The notes under the pieces were generated by a model. The model ran no database searches. It had not been told where the DNA came from and saw nothing but the letters and a program-made list of their open reading frames with translations. The position numbers and the translations under genes are program-made. From Candidatus Omnitrophota bacterium (lineage in GTDB: Bacteria > Omnitrophota > JAUWXU01): 8,819 nt of DNA. The stretch spans positions 1-8,819 of the forward strand of contig JAUWXU010000022.1 of the NCBI GenBank assembly GCA_030616145.1, in the 5' to 3' direction. Positions 6,830 through 8,819 of the stretch are shown piece after piece. Positions within the stretch are counted from its first letter, which is position 1, and every line of letters starts with the position of its first letter.

Positions 6830-6843
6830 GGAGGGGGAGGGGA
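6830..6843 (+). promoter_or_regulatory. Strong double ribosome binding site before pheA
   Basis: GGAGG at 6830-6834 is followed by GGAGGGGA at 6836-6843, the latter ending 7 bases before the pheA ATG at 6851. This is by far the strongest Shine-Dalgarno region in the window. It suggests pheA is translated independently of scpB, unlike the overlapping genes upstream. Confidence 0.75.
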
Positions 6844-6850
6844 TTAAAAA

Positions 6851-7912
6851 ATGAACTTAAAGGAACTACGTAACAAACTAGACGAGATAGATAAAAAGGT
6901 AGTTAATCTGCTTAATAAGCGGGCGCGTCTTATCCTGGAAATTGGCCGGATAAAGGCAAGAGATAAAAAAGAAATATTTGTCCCTGAACGCGAAAAGGAA
7001 ATTTACAGAAAGATAGCTTCTGCGAACAAAGGTCCTCTTTCCAACAGTTCATTTGAGGCCATCTACCGGGAAATTATGTCGAGTGCTTTAAGCCTGGAAA
7101 AGCCATTGAAGGTGTCTTATCTGGGCCCGGAGGCAACCTTTACCCATCTGGCTTCTTTGAAGAAATTTGGGGCAAGTATTGAGTACGAATCCTGTAATAC
7201 CATTACCGATGTTTTTACCGAGGTGGAGCGTTCACGCTGCGATTATGGTGTAGTCCCGATTGAAAATTCAGTCGAAGGAATGGTAAGTCACACCATGGAT
7301 ATGCTTATTGAATCCGATTTAAAGATATGCTCGGAAATCCTCCTGGAGGTATCGCACAGCCTTCTTGCCGATTGCCCGCTGAGCAAAGTTAAAAGGGTTT
7401 ATTCCAACCCTCAGGTCTTTGGACAATGCCGGCTCTGGCTGGAAAGTAATCTGCCGGGAAGAGAATTAGTAGAGGTTTCCAGCACTACCAGGGCAGCCTT
7501 GATTGCCTCCGGAGAGAAAAACTCTGCAGCCATTGCCTCGGAATTTGCCGGTAAGATATACAAATTGAAGACAATTGTTTGCTCAATCGAAGACAGCTCG
7601 CATAACATTACCAGATTTTTGGTTATTGGTAAGACAATGGCCGGTCGGACAGGTAAGGACAAGACATCAATAATGTTTTCAATCAGGGACAGGGTAGGGG
7701 GGCTGTACACAATGTTAACACCGTTTAAGAAGTATAATATTAATCTGACTAAGATAGAATCACGTCCTTCCAAAAAGAAGCCCTGGCAGTATTATTTCTT
7801 TGTTGATTTACAGGGGCACTGTCAGGACAAAAAGGTTGTTGAGGCATTAGATTCTCTGGAAAAGGAATGTCAGTATTTGAAGATATTGGGTTCTTACCCG
7901 ATGGAGGGATAA
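6851..7912 (+). CDS. pheA: Bifunctional chorismate mutase / prephenate dehydratase with ACT domain
   Basis: Converts chorismate to prephenate and then to phenylpyruvate, the committed steps to phenylalanine. The 353 residues split into an AroQ-type chorismate mutase (about 1-85, LRNKLDEIDKKVVNLLNKRARL, catalytic-type R/K residues and VPEREKEI), a prephenate dehydratase (about 86-265) and a C-terminal ACT domain (about 272-350). Dehydratase marks are GPEATFTHLA (92-101), PIENSVEG (136-143), SNPQVFGQC (185-193), SSTTRAA (210-216) and the essential T254-R-F in NITRF. The ACT domain has GGLYTML (283-289) and ESRP (303-306), the Phe-binding signatures, so feedback inhibition by phenylalanine is likely. 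Many homologues have His where N186 stands in the PQ motif. A strong ribosome site precedes it. HisC follows after 21 bp and could transaminate the phenylpyruvate. Confidence 0.96.
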   Translation: MNLKELRNKLDEIDKKVVNLLNKRARLILEIGRIKARDKKEIFVPEREKEIYRKIASANKGPLSNSSFEAIYREIMSSALSLEKPLKVSYLGPEATFTHLASLKKFGASIEYESCNTITDVFTEVERSRCDYGVVPIENSVEGMVSHTMDMLIESDLKICSEILLEVSHSLLADCPLSKVKRVYSNPQVFGQCRLWLESNLPGRELVEVSSTTRAALIASGEKNSAAIASEFAGKIYKLKTIVCSIEDSSHNITRFLVIGKTMAGRTGKDKTSIMFSIRDRVGGLYTMLTPFKKYNINLTKIESRPSKKKPWQYYFFVDLQGHCQDKKVVEALDSLEKECQYLKILGSYPMEG

Positions 7913-7933
7913 GCGGAAATATTGGATTAAGCT

Positions 7934-8819
7934 ATGTGCCCATTAAAATTGAAAAAACTAATCAGAAAGAACATATCGCAAATAAAACCTTACCAGCCCG
8001 GAAAGCCGATAGAAGAGTTAGAGAGAGAAATCGGCAGCCAAGAGATTATCAAACTGGCCTCTAATGAAAATGTACTTCCTCCTTCGGCAAAGGTAATCTC
8101 GGCAATAAAAAAGTCTCTTAACAAATTAAATCGTTATCCGGATGGCAGTTGTTATTATCTCAAGAAAAAACTGGCTAAAAAACTGAAGGTTAGTCCTGCC
8201 AACTTGATAGTCGGCAACGGTTCTGATGAGATAATCGTGCTGGCGCTGCGGGCCTTTTTAAGACCTGGAGAGGAGGTCGTGATTGCCGACCCCACTTTCC
8301 TTATTTACAAGATAGCCGCCCAGATAGAAGGGGCCAAAATCAGATTTGTGCCGTTAAAGGGGCTAAGATATGATTTGGGGGCAATGGCTTCTGCGGTGAC
8401 CAAAAAGACCAAGATTATATTTATAGCCAATCCGGATAATCCCACCGGGACTTATTTGACCCGAAGCGAAATAAAGCGATTTTTACCGAGGATTCCTGCA
8501 AAAACAATAATATTTTTTGACGAGGCCTACTTCGATTTTGCTAAAGACTGTCCTGATTTTCCGGATACACTAAAATTAACTAATCGGCGTAACATAATAA
8601 CAACCAGGACCTTTTCCAAAATACACAGTTTGGCGGGGCTGCGAATAGGATATGGTGTGGCCACCGAGGAAATCGTTGATTACCTGAACAGGGTAAGAGA
8701 GCCGTTTAATGTGAATTCACTAGCCCAGGTAGCTGCCTTTGCTGCTCTCGATGACACCCAACATGTTAAACGGACACTGGAAATGGTCAAAAAAGGCAAA
8801 AGATATCTTTATAAGCAGC
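7934..8819 (+). CDS. hisC: HisC-type aminotransferase (histidinol-phosphate/aromatic), 3' end outside window
   Basis: PLP-dependent class I/II aminotransferase, open at the right edge. 295 codons are visible, against about 355 in the family. It begins at ATG 7934, 21 bp after pheA, with no strong Shine-Dalgarno site. Visible marks in order: IKPYQPGKP (17-25), KLASNENVLPPS (40-51), NRYPDGSCYYLKKKLAKKL (66-84), GNGSDEII (94-101), ANPDNPTGT (165-173), DEAYFDF (196-202), and RTFSK (225-229), with K229 as the PLP Schiff-base lysine, followed by LAGLRIGYG (233-241). HisC normally makes histidinol phosphate, but many HisC enzymes also transaminate phenylpyruvate and 4-hydroxyphenylpyruvate. Its place directly after pheA, with no other his gene in view, favours an aromatic role, alone or in addition. 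Family is sure; substrate is inferred. Confidence 0.92.
   Translation, partial: MCPLKLKKLIRKNISQIKPYQPGKPIEELEREIGSQEIIKLASNENVLPPSAKVISAIKKSLNKLNRYPDGSCYYLKKKLAKKLKVSPANLIVGNGSDEIIVLALRAFLRPGEEVVIADPTFLIYKIAAQIEGAKIRFVPLKGLRYDLGAMASAVTKKTKIIFIANPDNPTGTYLTRSEIKRFLPRIPAKTIIFFDEAYFDFAKDCPDFPDTLKLTNRRNIITTRTFSKIHSLAGLRIGYGVATEEIVDYLNRVREPFNVNSLAQVAAFAALDDTQHVKRTLEMVKKGKRYLYKQ

Noticed and set aside
6822..6854. Ten-codon reading frame MNPEGEGIKK ending in the pheA start (ATGA), a possible leader peptide
   Set aside because: It has no Phe codons, no convincing ribosome site of its own, and mostly consists of the purine-rich pheA Shine-Dalgarno region; no attenuator hairpins are visible.
7867..8064. 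Open frame of 65 codons across the pheA-hisC junction
   Set aside because: It lies in another frame over the end of pheA and the start of hisC, both clearly identified, and its product resembles nothing.

Overview
This window is an ordinary, densely packed bacterial housekeeping region. All nine genes I can support lie on the + strand. They are the 3' end of ligA (NAD-dependent DNA ligase), a small lipoprotein gene, a xerD-type tyrosine recombinase, a DHH/tRNA-nucleotidyltransferase fusion, trpS, scpA, scpB, pheA (chorismate mutase-prephenate dehydratase), and the 5' part of a hisC-type aminotransferase that runs off the right edge. I see no rRNA, tRNA, CRISPR array, transposase or prophage gene. 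No stretch longer than about 85 bases lacks a gene.

The organism is bacterial, judging by NAD-dependent ligase, ScpA/ScpB, Shine-Dalgarno sites and a lipobox. Base composition is moderate. Coding strands are purine-rich, with many A/G-rich codons beside GGCCGG-rich patches. From memory, the order xerD - DHH/nucleotidyltransferase - trpS - scpA - scpB - pheA - hisC resembles deltaproteobacterial and related candidate-phylum genomes. A lineage such as Omnitrophota or a deltaproteobacterium-like group is plausible, but this is inference and I cannot place it firmly.

Layout: positions 2-2110 form one tightly overlapped block (ligA, lipoprotein gene, xerD) joined by 4-bp and 14-bp overlaps. Positions 2111-2174 are a short spacer holding a long imperfect inverted repeat with internal GCGTAT-type heptamers, just before a GTG-started nucleotidyltransferase gene. 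Positions 4467-4547 are the longest spacer. It carries a perfect TTGACA box, a perfect 16-bp palindrome over the probable -10 region, and a second copy of its core 23 bp downstream. It looks like the promoter/operator of a trpS-scpA-scpB-pheA-hisC operon.

Functionally, the genes cover DNA ligation, chromosome dimer resolution (XerD), chromosome condensation (ScpA/ScpB with an Smc encoded elsewhere), tRNA 3'-end synthesis or repair and tRNA(Trp) charging, and the phenylalanine branch of aromatic amino-acid synthesis. I did not find a new biological system. The points worth a second look are the trpS upstream palindrome, the hairpin repeat at 2111-2164, a four-cysteine (iron-sulfur type) signature in TrpRS, the loss of the CBS pair from the DHH/nucleotidyltransferase fusion, and five copies of the 8-bp palindrome GGCCGGCC.
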